This document shows positions 13,130 through 25,385 of a DNA stretch of 64,000 nucleotides, piece after piece. The stretch spans positions 2,358,501 to 2,422,500 of the forward strand of contig BLAL01000011.1 in assembly GCA_015698045.1 (NCBI GenBank), read 5' to 3'. The notes under the pieces are model-generated. The model was not told the origin of the DNA, ran no database searches, and saw only the letters and a program-made list of their open reading frames with translations. The number at the start of each line of letters is the position of its first letter. The stretch's first letter is position 1. The position numbers and the translations under genes are program-made. The DNA is from Rhizophagus clarus. Its lineage: Eukaryota > Glomeromycota > Glomeromycetes > Glomerales > Glomeraceae.

Positions 13130-15564
13130 ATGGGGTCAATTACTAAGAAGAACGGTGATTTATATTTCAGCTATGAGGCTGCTCCTAGTAAAAATATACC
13201 CCCAAAGCAAATTTTTGTTATTGAATATCCCGGTTATGTAAAAAATATTAATAGAGTTTTGCATACATTAGGTGGTGAAAAAGGTCTTAAAAAGGTAAAC
13301 CAATATTTCAAAAATAACAATATATTTAAATTTTTAATCGGGTGTTTTTGTTAAAGGCTATAAATGAAGATCTTATGGAACTTCGATTTAGACCTGATGA
13401 TCCTTTTTGTCATCCTATTAACGGAGATGTTATACCAACATCGAATCTTTTGCTTAAAGTGACTCGGCGCAAGAAAAAACAAAATGAAAATGTGAATTAC
13501 GAAGAAGAGAAAGCTAATTTAAAAGATGTCAAGTTTGATATATTGGGAATTATAAGTAAAACTTGTCGATTCCGAGGAATGTCTGACTATCAGTATGTCC
13601 CAAACATGAACCATCCTATACTTGAATACAGGAAAGCACTTGAATCTTTGAATGGTACGAGAGATACGTGAATATTCAGGCGTCATTTAATTGTAAATTT
13701 AAAGTAATAATTTTATATGAAATTATCTAGTCAATAAAATAATGGATTTTGAATCTATTATTAATAATATAAAAGAGGAAACCAATTTACCTCCCCCATC
13801 TTTCTCACGCGTTGAATGTCCAATGGATTATGGGTATTTTATATACGCTCATTAACACTGTTCTCATAACTAAAACTAAGTCACATTATATCAACAATTC
13901 AACAGATATCAACAGAATACTGCTGTTGTCAAAGTGTTAGTTAAGAAGGGCGATGGTCAGGTAATTTAATATAAGTAGTCGATTGTTAATATTATATTAA
14001 TTTGCAATATTTCATTCAATCAAGCCACCATCCCTCAAGCTTATTAATCGAAGCCGCAGGAAAAAGTTTATAGCAATATCGATTACGTATGATATTGATA
14101 ATATCCTTGATTTTATGCAGCATTTGATATACATATTCGTTAATTCCTTAACATTCTATCACATGTTCCAGAAGAGCCGCCCACAGAATCCTTAAAGAAT
14201 ATCGAACAAATGCCCCAAGAAAGTATAGATAGAATACGTAAAGTAAGTAATTATAAAGGGTATGATTTATTAAATCTATACAAGGCTTAGACATTTTTAG
14301 TTATTTGAAGAACGTCCAATATGGACGAGGCTTGCATTAGAAAATAACTTACCTCTAAATGACAAAAGAAATATCAAGAGGTATTTATTTAACTTTCTTT
14401 AATACAATCATTGCTATTATTCTGATATGCTACACGCGTTTATAGGTTGTTGCCTTTAGTCGCATATTTGATGTCAAACGGCCCATGGCGTGATTGCTGG
14501 ATTCGTTACGGATACGACCCACGATTAAATAAAAACAATGCAGCAAGATTGTAAACACATGTTACTTATTTATGTCGATTATTTCATTTTTGTTAATCGT
14601 AAGTTTCTTACGCTTGTATTTGTTTAGCTATCAACTTCTGGACATTCGAAATACTCGGAGACCTACAAAACTTGGGCGAGCTAAGCGTTTGCTTCACATA
14701 CAGGAAGAAGCTACAGCAGAAAAGGATAACACGAAAAAATCCGGGTAAGATTTATAATTATTTATTTTTTGGATCTTATTACAGAGCTAATCATTTTGTA
14801 ACAGCATTGGTTCACTGCCTTCTCATATCTTTGATGGAACTTCAACATGTCGAGATATTGCGGTTTTCCAAGTGTGTGACATAACTGATCCCTTGTTAAA
14901 ACGGCTTATCGAGTCATCTGATTCTGTTCAGGAATTTTGTGATGTCAGTACGAAACTATAGTTTTCATTTTGCAAATTATGAATTCAAATAAACAATTTT
15001 TTTTTTCTTATAATAATCGTTAAGGAACACGATGGATTTTATAAACATAGCGAATTAATAAAAATGAGAAAAGTTATGAGACGAAAGTTCAAGGCATTAA
15101 CTGAAGGTAAGATATTAAATGATGAGGATTTTGACGACTTACTGAATGCGCATGACGATGAGTCGGAAAATGAGGATGGTATAGATGAAGAAGAGATAAG
15201 TGATATTGATAGTGAGTCGAAAGACGAACAAATAATAAGTAGAGTAAGAATAAGTGATCAAAATTCACATTATTTTAATATACAAAAATATATGAAATAT
15301 TCATTCTAGATGATCTATTATGTAGGTTGACGAGTTAATGCGTAATTTGCAAACAATGCAAAGACCGCAAGAAGGTAACGATAATACGTAATAGAATTTC
15401 ATTTTCTGAGAATTTATTGATAATTTTTTGTATCTAATAAAGATTTCGAACATGATGACGAGGGAATGTTTTCTTCATTCGAAGATTTGGATAATTCAGA
15501 TATATTTGAAGAGAATGAAAGCGAGGAGGTTGAGATTGAGGAATATGACGATTTCGATGTTTAA
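13130..15564 (+). CDS. TFIIIC subunit 5 (GTF3C5 / Tfc1-like)
   Basis: About 12 exons encode a homologue of the tau55/GTF3C5 family subunit of the RNA polymerase III factor TFIIIC, which binds tRNA-gene promoters. The N-terminal dimerisation segment reads FVIEYPGYVKNINRVLHTLGG and LRFRPDDPFCHP, followed by FDILGIISKTCRFRGMSDYQ. The DNA-binding half includes FEERPIWTRLALENNL, LVAYLMSNGPWRDCWIRYGYD and SHIFDGTSTC. A very acidic tail (DDLLNAHDDESENEDG, ending EEYDDFDV) closes it, as in relatives. I chose ATG 13130 (MGSITKKNGD) because the upstream in-frame ATG at 12986 adds unlike sequence. One intron, 14101-14162, is AT-AC with minor-spliceosome signals, and only that reading keeps the frame (...DNVPEEPPTESLK). 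The stop lies 64 bp from the convergent glutaredoxin-like gene. Confidence 0.9.
14101..14162 (+). other. U12-type AT-AC intron in the TFIIIC5-like gene
   Basis: The 62-bp intron starts ATATCCTTG and ends ATCAC. It contains TTCCTTAAC at 14144-14152, a perfect match to the U12 branch-site consensus, ending 10 nt before the AC. No GT-AG pair around here keeps the frame. Removing 14101-14162 joins codon GAT A|AT GTT CCA GAA GAG and restores the expected family motif (V/I)P-x-EP. Known U12 introns have exactly these three signals and lack a polypyrimidine tract, as here. Confidence 0.85.
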
Positions 15565-15628
15565 AGACATTGATACGTTTATAAATCTCTAAGTCTCCAA
15601 ATTTACCTAAACACATTACCAAAATAGA

Positions 15629-15992
15629 TTATTTTTTTTGATCTACAATGCCAGTTTCTTTAAATTTACGTAAAATCTTTTCCAACTCATCTTGTTCGAT
15701 TCTATGTTTTAATATGAATTGATCATTTAAATGTAAAACTGGAATATCATACTTATACATTTCAAACCAATTTAAATTTTCTGGAGCCTTTACGTCTTTT
15801 TGTTCAAAATCGAAAGGGATCTAACACAAAATTATATTATAAGTATAATTTAATTAAATTTATAAGAATTTTATCCAATTTATTTACTCTTTTTTGGACG
15901 TGTCCAATGACATTTTTTGCATCAACACAAAGTGAACATGATTTTGAGGTAAATAAAGTTAAAAGGATTCGACGCATTGACGGAGTTGACAT
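15629..15992 (-). CDS. Glutaredoxin-like small protein (DUF836 family)
   Basis: Two exons (15992-15888 and 15820-15629) join in frame to 98 residues. The N-terminus MSTPSMRRILLTLFTSKSC leads to a CSLC motif, the CxxC redox pair of glutaredoxin-like proteins such as human C5orf63 and yeast YDR286C. The thioredoxin-fold signature continues with NWFEMYKYDIPVLHLND, including the cis-proline context (IPV), and HRIEQDELEKIL. The likely role is a thiol-redox or iron-sulphur related function in cytosol or mitochondrion, but substrates for this family are not settled. The length matches the family. It converges on the TFIIIC5-like gene with a 64-bp gap. Confidence 0.8.
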
Positions 15993-16907
15993 TTTTCATT
16001 GTTTTTAGTCTTGAATAAAAACAATTTTTATCTCTAAATTCGAAAATGGAAAATCCGAACTTCCGAAGTTATTCAAGCTTTTTGATTGTCATTCCGTATT
16101 CCATTTTTAATGTTTAAGAATGAAAAATTTTGTATAATCAAGTCTTAAAACTAGTTTCTTTGATAAAAAATTTTTTCCCTTTACACACAGCATTTTTGTA
16201 CAAGTTGCAACTCATAATAAATAGTTACACTACGCGCAGTGTGAAAGCTTCTAGGGTAATTTGGCTGACAAACAATAGTTGCCATTTTGAATGTTAAAAA
16301 GATCTGTCCCGTGCTTTATTAGTGTAACGTTTATTTTATTCCATACTGCGCACATCATTTGTTGATCTGATTATTTCACTTCCTTTTGTATTGTTTTATA
16401 ATCACTAATTTAATTCTTTCATTGGATAAAAATGACCGATCTGATAATAGATAAAGGCGGAATTGTTTCGGATGTGTGGGACTCTCGTACAACAAAAGCG
16501 CCATCGCCTCATGGATCAAATGGTTACACAGTATTGAGGAGAAAACTATTTTTTGGTGCAATTTTGGGTAATTTCTAATGTTACCAAGTTTTTTTTGCTA
16601 TAACTTGCAAGCAAACGAAGCATCTGTTCATCCGTCAAAAGCTATTGTCCTAGCCCTTTAGTTGGACTTATTAAAATCAAAGGAGCCTTCAGTCCGTCAA
16701 AGTCCAAATAGGCATCCAACCTGGATTTATAAGTTTCCCTTCTAGTTTTAGGTAGATTGGAAGTGAGAAGGGAATTTTTTTTTTTTAACGACCCAAACAA
16801 AAGTTACAACAGGCACATCTGACCCCGAACCCTTACAAATAGATAAAAAAAATATCCACAGTAATATTTTTAATATACACGTGTCATAGAAGTTCAATAC
16901 AAAGATA
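15993..16907. other. Intergenic region upstream of the SBP1-like gene
   Basis: About 0.9 kb holds the promoters of the glutaredoxin-like gene and the SBP1-like gene. A CACGTG-like core (ACACGTGT) occurs at about 16878-16885, near the SBP1-like start. Apart from the doubtful small ORF at 16432-16578, nothing gene-like is seen. Confidence 0.45.
16432..16578 (+). CDS. Doubtful 48-codon ORF
   Basis: An ATG-started frame (MTDLIIDKGGIVSDVW...) of 48 codons has a less biased composition than the surroundings (it includes KAPSPHGSNGYTVLRRK). It ends just after a potential donor GTAATT. I recognise no family. It could be a first exon whose partner is lost, a decayed gene fragment, an upstream ORF in the SBP1-like transcript, or chance. 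The antisense frame over the same bases looks no better. Confidence 0.2.
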   Translation: MTDLIIDKGGIVSDVWDSRTTKAPSPHGSNGYTVLRRKLFFGAILGNF

Positions 16908-18069
16908 ATGGCCGATACAAACGAAGCCGTGACTTTAGCTAATGAGAATGTTGAAGAAACCTCTGTTGAAGTTAATAACAAGGAAGAAACTAAACAAGAT
17001 GAGTACAAAGTTTTTGTAGGAAATTTAGCTTTCTCAACAACTGAAGACGCATTATCCGATTTTTTTAATAAAACCGGCAAAGTGTGAGTAAAATTACTTT
17101 GATTTTATGTTGCTTCAAATAAATTATCTTTATGATTAAAATGTTATATCACTATAACTATTCCTAATTAATTTAGTGTTAAGGCCAACATTATTACTCG
17201 TGGCACACGTTCTTTAGGATATGGTTTTGTTGCTCTTGAAACCGAAGAAGACGCAAAGAAAGTAGTTGATGAATTGAATAAGCAAGAATTAGATGGCCGT
17301 CAAATCAATGTAGAAGTTGCCAAGCCCAAAGCTGAAGGTGCTAATACTTCTGCTCCTCGTCGTGGTCGGGGAGGATGGAGAGCCCGTGGTAGAGGAAGAG
17401 GGCGTGGTAGGGGTCGTGGACGGGGAAGAGGCCGTGGTGGATGGGTGAGCAAATATTCTGCATTATGTGTTTCAATTATTTATTTACATGTTATACTTAC
17501 AACTTATTAATCTCAATTTATAGTTTAACCGTCGTCGTTTCGCTAGAGACAATGGCGGCGATACTGAAGCCAATGATGCTACAGCGGTCACCACTGCCGA
17601 AACCCCAACTGCAAATGGTACCGATAATGAACGCCCTAGAAAACGGGGAGGTTGGTATCGTGGCCGCGGTCGAGGTCGTGGTCGTGGTCGTGGTCGTAGT
17701 TTCCCTCGTCGTCGTCCTAATCACAATATTACAAAAACTGGTGAACCATCCAAAACTCATGTCTTTGTTGCAAACCTCCCATTTTCTATTGACGATAACG
17801 GTTTGAAGGATATCTTCAAAGATTATAACGTAACCAGTGCTCACGTCGTTCTTCGTCGTGGAGGACGTTCAAAGGGTTTTGGATTCGTCGAATTGGCTGA
17901 TGAAGAAGAACAACGTAAAGCCCTCGAAGGATTAAAGAATGTTGAATCAGAAGGCAGAACGTTGGTCATTAAGGTTGCGTTGAGCGATCAACAAGTTCAA
18001 TCTAATGATGATGCTGAGAAATCTGAAGCGCCTGTTGCTTCCAATGATGAGAAGAAAAATGATGATTAA
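16908..18069 (+). CDS. RNA-binding protein, RRM-RGG-RRM (Sbp1-like)
   Basis: Three exons (16908-17083, 17177-17444, 17524-18069) give 329 residues. The first RRM has RNP2 KVFVGNLAF and RNP1-like LGYGFVALE. A long Arg-Gly run (about RGRGRGRG repeats) is split by an intron and resumes as WYRGRGRGRG. The second RRM has HVFVANLPFS and SKGFGFVELA. The tail is acidic. The RRM-RGG-RRM order is that of yeast Sbp1, which binds eIF4G through its RGG box and represses translation. The same role here is inference. The 3' UTR carries a short ATGCTCC tandem repeat at about 18238-18268. Confidence 0.85.
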
Positions 18070-18699
18070 AATTGCAGGAAGCATTTAGATATTTTCTTGT
18101 TGAATAGTAAAATTTATTTTTTCTTTCTGAGTTGAGTTCTAGTAAACAACATTTATATTTAGGTGTATAGCAATATTATGTGGTTATTTCTAGTTTAGTT
18201 TGGTATGTTATTTTAATACCTTTTTACATATGCTTTCATGCTCCATGCTCCATGCTCCATGCTCTATCGTTTTATTTTCCTTTTTATTATATTTTTTATC
18301 CCTTTCTTCTCTTCGACTCATAATTCTAGCTCTTAGATTAAAAAATTCCCTTCCCCTTTATCATATACATATATAATTATTTATATAAAGCATTACTTAG
18401 CCAATGTTATTCTGAACAGTTTGGGGCAAACAGATAGGAAGCAATAATTTTTTTCTATTATATTTTTAGTCCTTTGATTATATTGATATTATTTTGTTTC
18501 TTCTAATGTTGTTCTTTTTCATGTATTGGAAGAACATTTGTTTTCGTTTCTTTTTTATTATTTTCCGATAATAAAAATTGATAATTATAAAAAAAATTCA
18601 ATAACTTTATATCGTGTGTTTATTTAAATGTTTATGGTAAAAAATACAAAGTGCAAAAGTTATATCTTCAATATTAAATAATATTAAATGAAAAGAGTT
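18070..18699. other. Convergent intergenic region with a heptamer repeat
   Basis: Two 3' untranslated regions meet here. At about 18238-18268 the heptamer ATGCTCC repeats three to four times. Several T-rich runs follow. No coding sequence or structured RNA was recognised. Confidence 0.4.
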
Positions 18700-19412
<713 letters not shown>

Positions 19413-19547
19413 CGATTTATGATTATCGTTGTGGGTGATCATAAATGGGGATGAATGCTGCACTCACCCCAAATAGTGATATGAAGATGCTGCGCATTAT
19501 CAGACGATCAATAACAAGAAGTTCGTTCACCCATTTTTCTAGAAAGA

Positions 19548-20919
19548 ATGCCTCCAAATTTAGAACAAATCGCTGAATTGAAAGGTACATCATTTTGTTG
19601 GATAGTTGTCTATAAAATAAACTCAACAATACTTTGTAATTTTTACAATATAGGACATACCGATCGAGTTTGGTATGTTGCTTGGTCACCTACGGGAAAT
19701 GTTCTAGCTTCATGTGGAGGAGATAAAACTGTGCGTCTATGGGTACCAACTTCTGAAAGTGATTCTTCAGAATGGACCTGTACACATGTTTTAGAAGGAG
19801 CTCATAAAAGGACGATACGAAGTATTGCATGGAGTCCGGATGGACGTCAACTTGCAACTGCTAGCTTTGATGCGCTTACAGGTATATGGGAACGAGGAGA
19901 TGGTGGAGGTAAAAATATAATATATTTAATAAAGTTGAATTCATTCTTCATACTAATTCCCATTTATATGGATTAGATTACGAATGTGTTGCAACATTAG
20001 AAGGTCACGAAAATGAAACAAAATCAGTTGCATGGTCCTCGTCAGGTTCTTTACTTGCTACATGTGGCCGTGATAAAAGTGTTTGGATATGGGAAGGTGC
20101 TACATCCTATTTTATTTTGATTTGATTCGAGTACTAACTAACCAACTATCTATGATTTGAAAAGTGGCAGAAGATAATGATTTTGAATGCTTATCGGTTT
20201 TGCAAGAGCACACACAAGATGTAAAAATGGTTATTTGGCATCCAACTCATGAAGTAAGTTAAATTTTTAACTATAAGAATGTAATTCAAGTATTCTAATT
20301 GATATTTATAAGTTATTGGCGTCGGCAAGTTATGATGATACAATAAAAATATGGCGAGACGACGACGACGATTGGTATTGCTCAGATACGTTGGAAGGAC
20401 ATGAAAGTACAGTTTGGGCCATTGATTTTGATAAAACTGGTGATTATTTAGGTATGTACTTAATATTGGCAAAAATAATCACGTATGAAAAATTCATTTA
20501 ATTCTTTATTTATCGCTATTAAAGTGTCCGCTTCAGATGATAAAACAATTAAATTCTGGAAAAGTTTTTCTAATAATAATCAAGAAGGGATGGATACATA
20601 TCGAGTCCACCCTAAGTGGAAATGCGTGCATACGCTAAGTGGACATCATTCGCGTTGCATTTATTCCGTGAGCTGGTCAAAAGTTCATGGACGCGTCGCC
20701 AGTGGAAGTGGTGATAATGTTATTAGAGTATTTGAACAGGACAAATCTTCTCAAAATGACGTAAATTCACTAAATTTTTCATTAGTTGCTTCGGTTTCTT
20801 CTGCTCACGGAGTTGCTGATATTAATTGCATACAATGGTATCCTATTGAAAAGCATTCAAATTGGTTAGCAACAGCTGGAGATGATGGAATTATTAGAAT
20901 ATGGAGATTTGTTGAATGA
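19548..20919 (+). CDS. CIA1: CIA1 (CIAO1) WD40 protein of cytosolic Fe-S assembly
   Basis: About five or six exons encode a seven-bladed WD40 propeller of nearly 400 residues. Blades are visible in order: [18 protein letters not shown] with [13 protein letters not shown], then [35 protein letters not shown] with [46 protein letters not shown] with [24 protein letters not shown], and a last blade ending [14 protein letters not shown]. This matches Cia1/CIAO1, the adaptor of the targeting complex that delivers Fe-S clusters to cytosolic and nuclear apoproteins. The start [13 protein letters not shown] is followed by an intron after the glycine codon's first base. TAH18, an early component of the same pathway, lies 6 kb downstream. 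Confidence 0.92.
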
Positions 20920-21233
20920 TTATTGAAAATATTGCTAATAGAATTGTATTAGATTTTAATTAATTGCTATCTTTAACAGTTAATGTAAATTATTAGATAA
21001 CCATGTAATAAATTTTTCTCTGTATAAATTATTCCATAAAATATAAAATATGATCTAATGATTACTATCATTGTGATAATAAAGAGGGACTAGAGATATT
21101 CAATCATATTCTCAAATATCACATATCACTACAAATTTTTCGATTTTTTTTTTTTTTTTTTTTTTTTTTTTCCTACACTTTACTCCTTGACTTATTTTTT
21201 TATTGAGCAGAGAAGTATATAAATCCGCTAAAG
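20920..21233. other. CIA1-eS30 intergenic region with a long T run
   Basis: The 3' region of CIA1 and the promoter of eS30. A run of about 28 T at 21143-21170 lies some 65 bp upstream of the eS30 start, followed by a pyrimidine stretch. Long poly(dT) tracts upstream of ribosomal protein genes are known to keep promoters nucleosome-free in yeasts. That role here is inference. Confidence 0.45.
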
Positions 21234-21584
21234 ATGGTATTTATATTTTTATTATGTTTGAGAGAGAGATATTCAGATATATTCATTATTTATTGAATAA
21301 GAATATTTTATAGGGTAAAGTTCATGGATCACTTGCTCGTGCTGGTAAAGTTAAATCTCAAACTCCAAAAGTTGAAAAACAAGAAAAGAAAAAAAAGAAG
21401 ACTGGACGAGCTAAAAAGCGTATCATATATAATCGTCGATTTGTTAATGTAACTAATATGATCGGTGGAAAACGAAGGGTAAATGTCAATGTTTAATAAA
21501 ATCATTTGTTATAAACGAAACAAACATATTAAATGACATTTTTTTAAAAAAAATCAGATGAATCCTGCTCCAACAACCACATAA
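21234..21584 (+). CDS. 40S ribosomal protein eS30
   Basis: Three exons (21234-21236, 21314-21478, 21558-21584) encode 64 residues. The first exon is the start codon alone, with the donor GTATTT directly after ATG. Exon 2 reads [20 protein letters not shown] and contains the Lys-rich [13 protein letters not shown] and NRRFVNV segments. Exon 3 ends MNPAPTTT. Length and sequence match fungal eS30, a small-subunit protein near the decoding site. There is no ubiquitin-like FUBI domain, as in yeasts but unlike animals. The intron placement directly after ATG is also common for ribosomal protein genes. Confidence 0.92.
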
Positions 21585-22195
21585 ATACCATATTTTACGT
21601 TTCAATTAGCTATAATTAACCTTTTACTTGTTAGCTTTTATTAAATTATTATAGTCTTTATATCTATCAAACTGTCTATAATAGCTGAAAGTTAGTTTAC
21701 TTTGATGAGTACACATGGCGATAAGTAATAAAGATTAAGCAATATTTTGAAAAAAAAAATGCAAATTCAATAATTATTAAAATTTGTGATTTCGAAACCA
21801 TCACACAAAGATAAAGGAAAAAAAATATTTAATATTTTAATTTTTTTTTTATTTTTTACTCTTTTTAGACTAATGAACCACAATGAAATATTGTTCATAA
21901 CTAATCCTCGGATAAAAAAAAATCTATTATTATATATATATATATATTTTTTTTTTTTTAATCCACTAGAAATACTATTGGATATAGTCCATGTCCCTCA
22001 TATGAAGCGAAAATCCATATTAAAGCTAATCTAAACCTTTAACAGATCGGTTAATTTTGCTTCATTTTGCAATATCATCAAAATTTTGATGCATAAAATC
22101 TAATAAAAACTAGAGCAACGCAGAAGATTTAAAGAATCTACATCATTTATCATAAGGTATGAAACGATAAAGAAATATAAGTACTAAATATAACT
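21585..22195. other. Convergent intergenic region
   Basis: This holds the 3' ends of eS30 (plus) and TFIIB (minus). It is AT-rich with a (TA)n/T run near 21933-21958. The open frame at 21786-22034 is low-complexity and not supported as a gene. Confidence 0.4.
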
Positions 22196-23185
22196 TTAGG
22201 GGGATGGTAAGTTTTCAAATCCGCCGTATTTCTTTTCATCGAGTAACTTTTCTCTTTCAGTCCAAAGTAACTTGTATGAATTTTTAATTGTTACTTCAGA
22301 AACACCAGTAACTTGAGCGACGTCTCTTGTCGACTGAGGCTGCTGATACAAACAAGAAGCCATGTAGATACAAGCTGCTGCGACAGATACAGGAGATTTA
22401 CCAGCTAAAGTGCCATGTTCCTTTGTTTTCATGGTAAGATCAAGAGCTGCCTTTTGAACTTCCATTCGAAGATGTAACATGGAACAGAAACGTGACATCA
22501 AATCTTCTGATGCCATTGTCGATACATTTGTTTCAAAATTACGAATCAAAGTTTTAAAACATCTTCCGATTTCCTTTTTAGGGACTCGTGTAATAGCGCA
22601 TATCTCCTTAAATGTACGTGGTACATTTTCTTGTCGGCAAGCAATAAAAATACAAGCAGCAATAATTGATTCAGTACTTTTACCACGTAAAAGTTTTTCT
22701 TCTTCAACTCTCTTGTATAATTGTTTCGCTATATCAGCAATTAATTTTGTCAGGCCAATAGCGTCACTCATTGCGGCGATTTCCTTATATGCTTGAATAA
22801 GATTTTTCTCTCCCTTTACTGCATTTGCTCTTCCATGAACTTTATTAAGGTCTCTTGCCATCCCTGACCCACCATCCCTCCTTGAAATGACAGTATCTAA
22901 TTGCGCACCATCAAGAAGTGGATTTGCAGCAGCACCAACACGAGAAGGATCATCACCTTCGTCATTAGCAAAGGTTCTCCATTCAGACCTGGTATCAATT
23001 ATACGATCACCAAGAACTAAACCGCAATCTCCACATACTAGATCACCATTAGCAAATTCTTCAATAATATTTGGTACAGGATTTTTACAATCTGGGCATA
23101 CTAAACGAATATTAAGGTCTGGTAAAATTGCCTTAGGTCCCTGCTCCGCTGTAGGTTGAAGCCGAGGGAAAGGAATATTTGCCAT
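22196..23185 (-). CDS. SUA7: Transcription initiation factor TFIIB
   Basis: A single uninterrupted frame of 329 residues, unusual among intron-rich neighbours. The N-terminal zinc ribbon has CPDC at residue ~30 and CGDCG at ~52. The B-finger/linker region reads SEWRTFANDEGDDPSRVG. Two cyclin folds follow: ALTKLIADIAKQLYKRVEE-type with SIIAACIFIACRQENVPRTF, and the second with SPVSVAAACIYMASCLYQQP and a helix-turn-helix DVAQVTGVSEVTIKNSYKLL. TFIIB bridges TBP and RNA polymerase II and selects the start site. Length is typical. The family assignment is secure. Confidence 0.96.
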   Translation of the reverse strand: MANIPFPRLQPTAEQGPKAILPDLNIRLVCPDCKNPVPNIIEEFANGDLVCGDCGLVLGDRIIDTRSEWRTFANDEGDDPSRVGAAANPLLDGAQLDTVISRRDGGSGMARDLNKVHGRANAVKGEKNLIQAYKEIAAMSDAIGLTKLIADIAKQLYKRVEEEKLLRGKSTESIIAACIFIACRQENVPRTFKEICAITRVPKKEIGRCFKTLIRNFETNVSTMASEDLMSRFCSMLHLRMEVQKAALDLTMKTKEHGTLAGKSPVSVAAACIYMASCLYQQPQSTRDVAQVTGVSEVTIKNSYKLLWTEREKLLDEKKYGGFENLPSP

Positions 23186-23928
23186 TTATTCTAATATAAT
23201 AAGACATCATTAAAATAATGATACAATAAATCTGAACATAAGCTTTTATACGTAATATCTCTCCTGCCTATTACATATTGCCCATACATCACTTTGTATC
23301 GCATAAATTTTTGTTTTTGACTACTCTAATAAAAAAACTATACTTTACCTTTAATTTGGGTTGTAAAGATAGTTTGTGTAGTAGTGTTGATTGGAGTATA
23401 CGAAACTTTTGTATTAAAGCTCGTTCCTCTATATCTGTATATACAAACATTTATTTATATTTTCAAGCTATTGTTAGTAAAATTTTCTACGACCTCATCA
23501 AACTTTTTAACGCTCGTCTTAGTTTCATAGCTCTTACCTTCGGTATTTTGTTTCTCAGTTTCTAAATTATATCTTGTAACGTTGTGCTATCTTATGAATA
23601 ATAGCTAAACGACACAAAATTCAAATAGAAAGAGAAAAAATGAGAAAAAGGAAATCGGATGGTGAATAACTAAGCTAAGACCTTTTTTTTTTAAAAAGAA
23701 AGAGGCTTGAACAATGTGGTTTATAAATTAATAATTCAGTCGCAGTCAATTGAAAATCACATGTTGAACATGTGCACATGTGCACATGACAAATTTATTC
23801 TATGAATGACAAACCATATAACAAATTTATTTAAAGTATTCAAGTACTTACATATACACAATTTAAATATTAAAGAATTTCAGATTAAAAAAAAATAAGT
23901 TATATATAAAAAGAAATATTCTACAAAA
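23186..23928. other. TFIIB promoter and VPS26 3' region
   Basis: About 740 bp upstream of TFIIB. It contains a perfect 20-bp palindrome, CATGTGCACATGTGCACATG, at 23769-23788, about 585 bp from the TFIIB start and 140 bp past the VPS26 stop. A frame at 23278-23565 has no family resemblance. Confidence 0.45.
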
Positions 23929-25385
23929 TTATTCTTGACCATCTTCTAAACCATCATCAACTGTAATATAATATAATAATGATTAAAACTATATTTATAA
24001 TATTTCAAAAAAAAATATAAGATTCTTACTTTTCCTCCTGTAAATCGTAATCTCTTGTTGTTTAAAATATCGTCGATTTTCTTCATCAACAAGTACAAGG
24101 TTGAGATAATAACGTGTAGAAAACTTTTTGTTTACATCGCGAAAAGTTGGGGTTAATTCGAAACCCCCAAGAAAGAGGCGAATGGGAATTGTTTCACCTA
24201 AAGTTAAAAAAGATAATTAATGAAAACAACAAAATAGTAGTTATATAATTATAAATTGATATAAACTTACCGCGTACCGGAGCACCGTCCATAATTTCAA
24301 ATTTAGTAATTGTCTCGCTTTCATTATATTGATTTGGAGCTGAACATAAATTAAAAGAGTCAATATATAATAATTAAATTTCATCTAAAATATGATATTT
24401 CTAATACCTGCACCGGTTGTTTCGCGCCGAATAATTGACAATTCCATATGTTTGATTTTTATGCGAACAAGTAGAAAATAAATTTTTCCTACAATTACAT
24501 CTTTAAGATGGTATCTAATATAACGATGTAATTTTTAAATTTCTTTTTTTTTTTTTTTACAAATGTTTATAATTATAAAATCTTAAAATAAACTTTATGT
24601 TTGAGCTTACTTTGACTTATTGTATTCGAATTCAATATGTAAGCAGTCCTCAATACCAACTTCCATTTTGATAGAACTATTTCCTTCTACTGGCATACGA
24701 TATGAATAAACCCATATATCTTTCTCATTCACAATGTCAGTTAAGCGCCTTGAAATGGTTACGCGAACGAAATATCTCAATTTAACATTTATTCCGTGAT
24801 AACTCTCATATTGTTTTTCAACATTCTTAAATTCAAAGTCAAAAAATTGTGGTTGACGCATTTCACCAGGTACTGCTAATTCTTGCACCAAGGAAGCGAA
24901 TTCATAATGATTACCTCGATCATAGAAAAGTTCTGAATATTTTAAAAATGACGTTATGAAACAAATAACAACCGTATGACGAAAAGACATATAATGCATG
25001 TACGTGAGAATTACCGATATTCCCCACAAATTCTATTTTAATTCCTTGATGTTCAAGTCTCTTTCCATCACGGGGTCTAATAGTTACCTGTTTTTAATTA
25101 AATATTTTTTAGTTCGATAATAACAATAAAATATATTAAATCAAGAAATAATCATTTACTCTGCCCGCTACGGTTTCGCCGTCAAAGTATAAAGGAAATC
25201 TTTCACGGCGATCTCTATCGACCTTGACTTCTACTAACTTTCTATTTTCTTCTCCATTAAAACGAATATCAATATCAACCGGCGCGCTGAAGCTAAAGAG
25301 ACTCTGAAAATAAAAGTTCCTTTAGTAATCAATTTTTCAAGATGGTCTAGAAAGAAAACTCTTAAAGTTAAATATAAACAACCAT
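23929..25385 (-). CDS. VPS26: VPS26 retromer subunit
   Basis: About seven exons. The arrestin-like fold is recognisable: FSFSAPVDIDIRFNGEE, PLYFDGETVAGRVTIRPRDG, then EHQGIKIEFVGN, FYDRGNHYEFASLVQELAVPG, LRYFVRVTISRRLTDIVNEKD, and [20 protein letters not shown]. The C-terminal half has IKHMELSIIRRET, IPIRLFLGGFELTPTFRDVN and RYYLNLVLVDEENRRYFKQQE, ending DDGLEDGQE. Vps26 is the arrestin-like subunit of the retromer coat that recycles cargo from endosomes. Start choice: ATG at 25385-25383 is directly followed by a donor (GTTGTT). The 79-bp intron 25382-25304 then joins M to SLFSFSAPVD, as in fungal Vps26. An alternative ATG at 25440 opens unlike sequence. Confidence 0.88.

Noticed and set aside
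14101-14172. A GT-AG intron using the acceptor CCAG at 14168-14171 in the TFIIIC5-like gene
   Set aside because: The only nearby GT donors give the wrong phase and lead to early stops. The AT-AC intron with a U12 branch site keeps the frame.
22479-23159. Plus-strand frames opposite TFIIB
   Set aside because: Shadows of the conserved TFIIB coding sequence on the minus strand, with no family resemblance.
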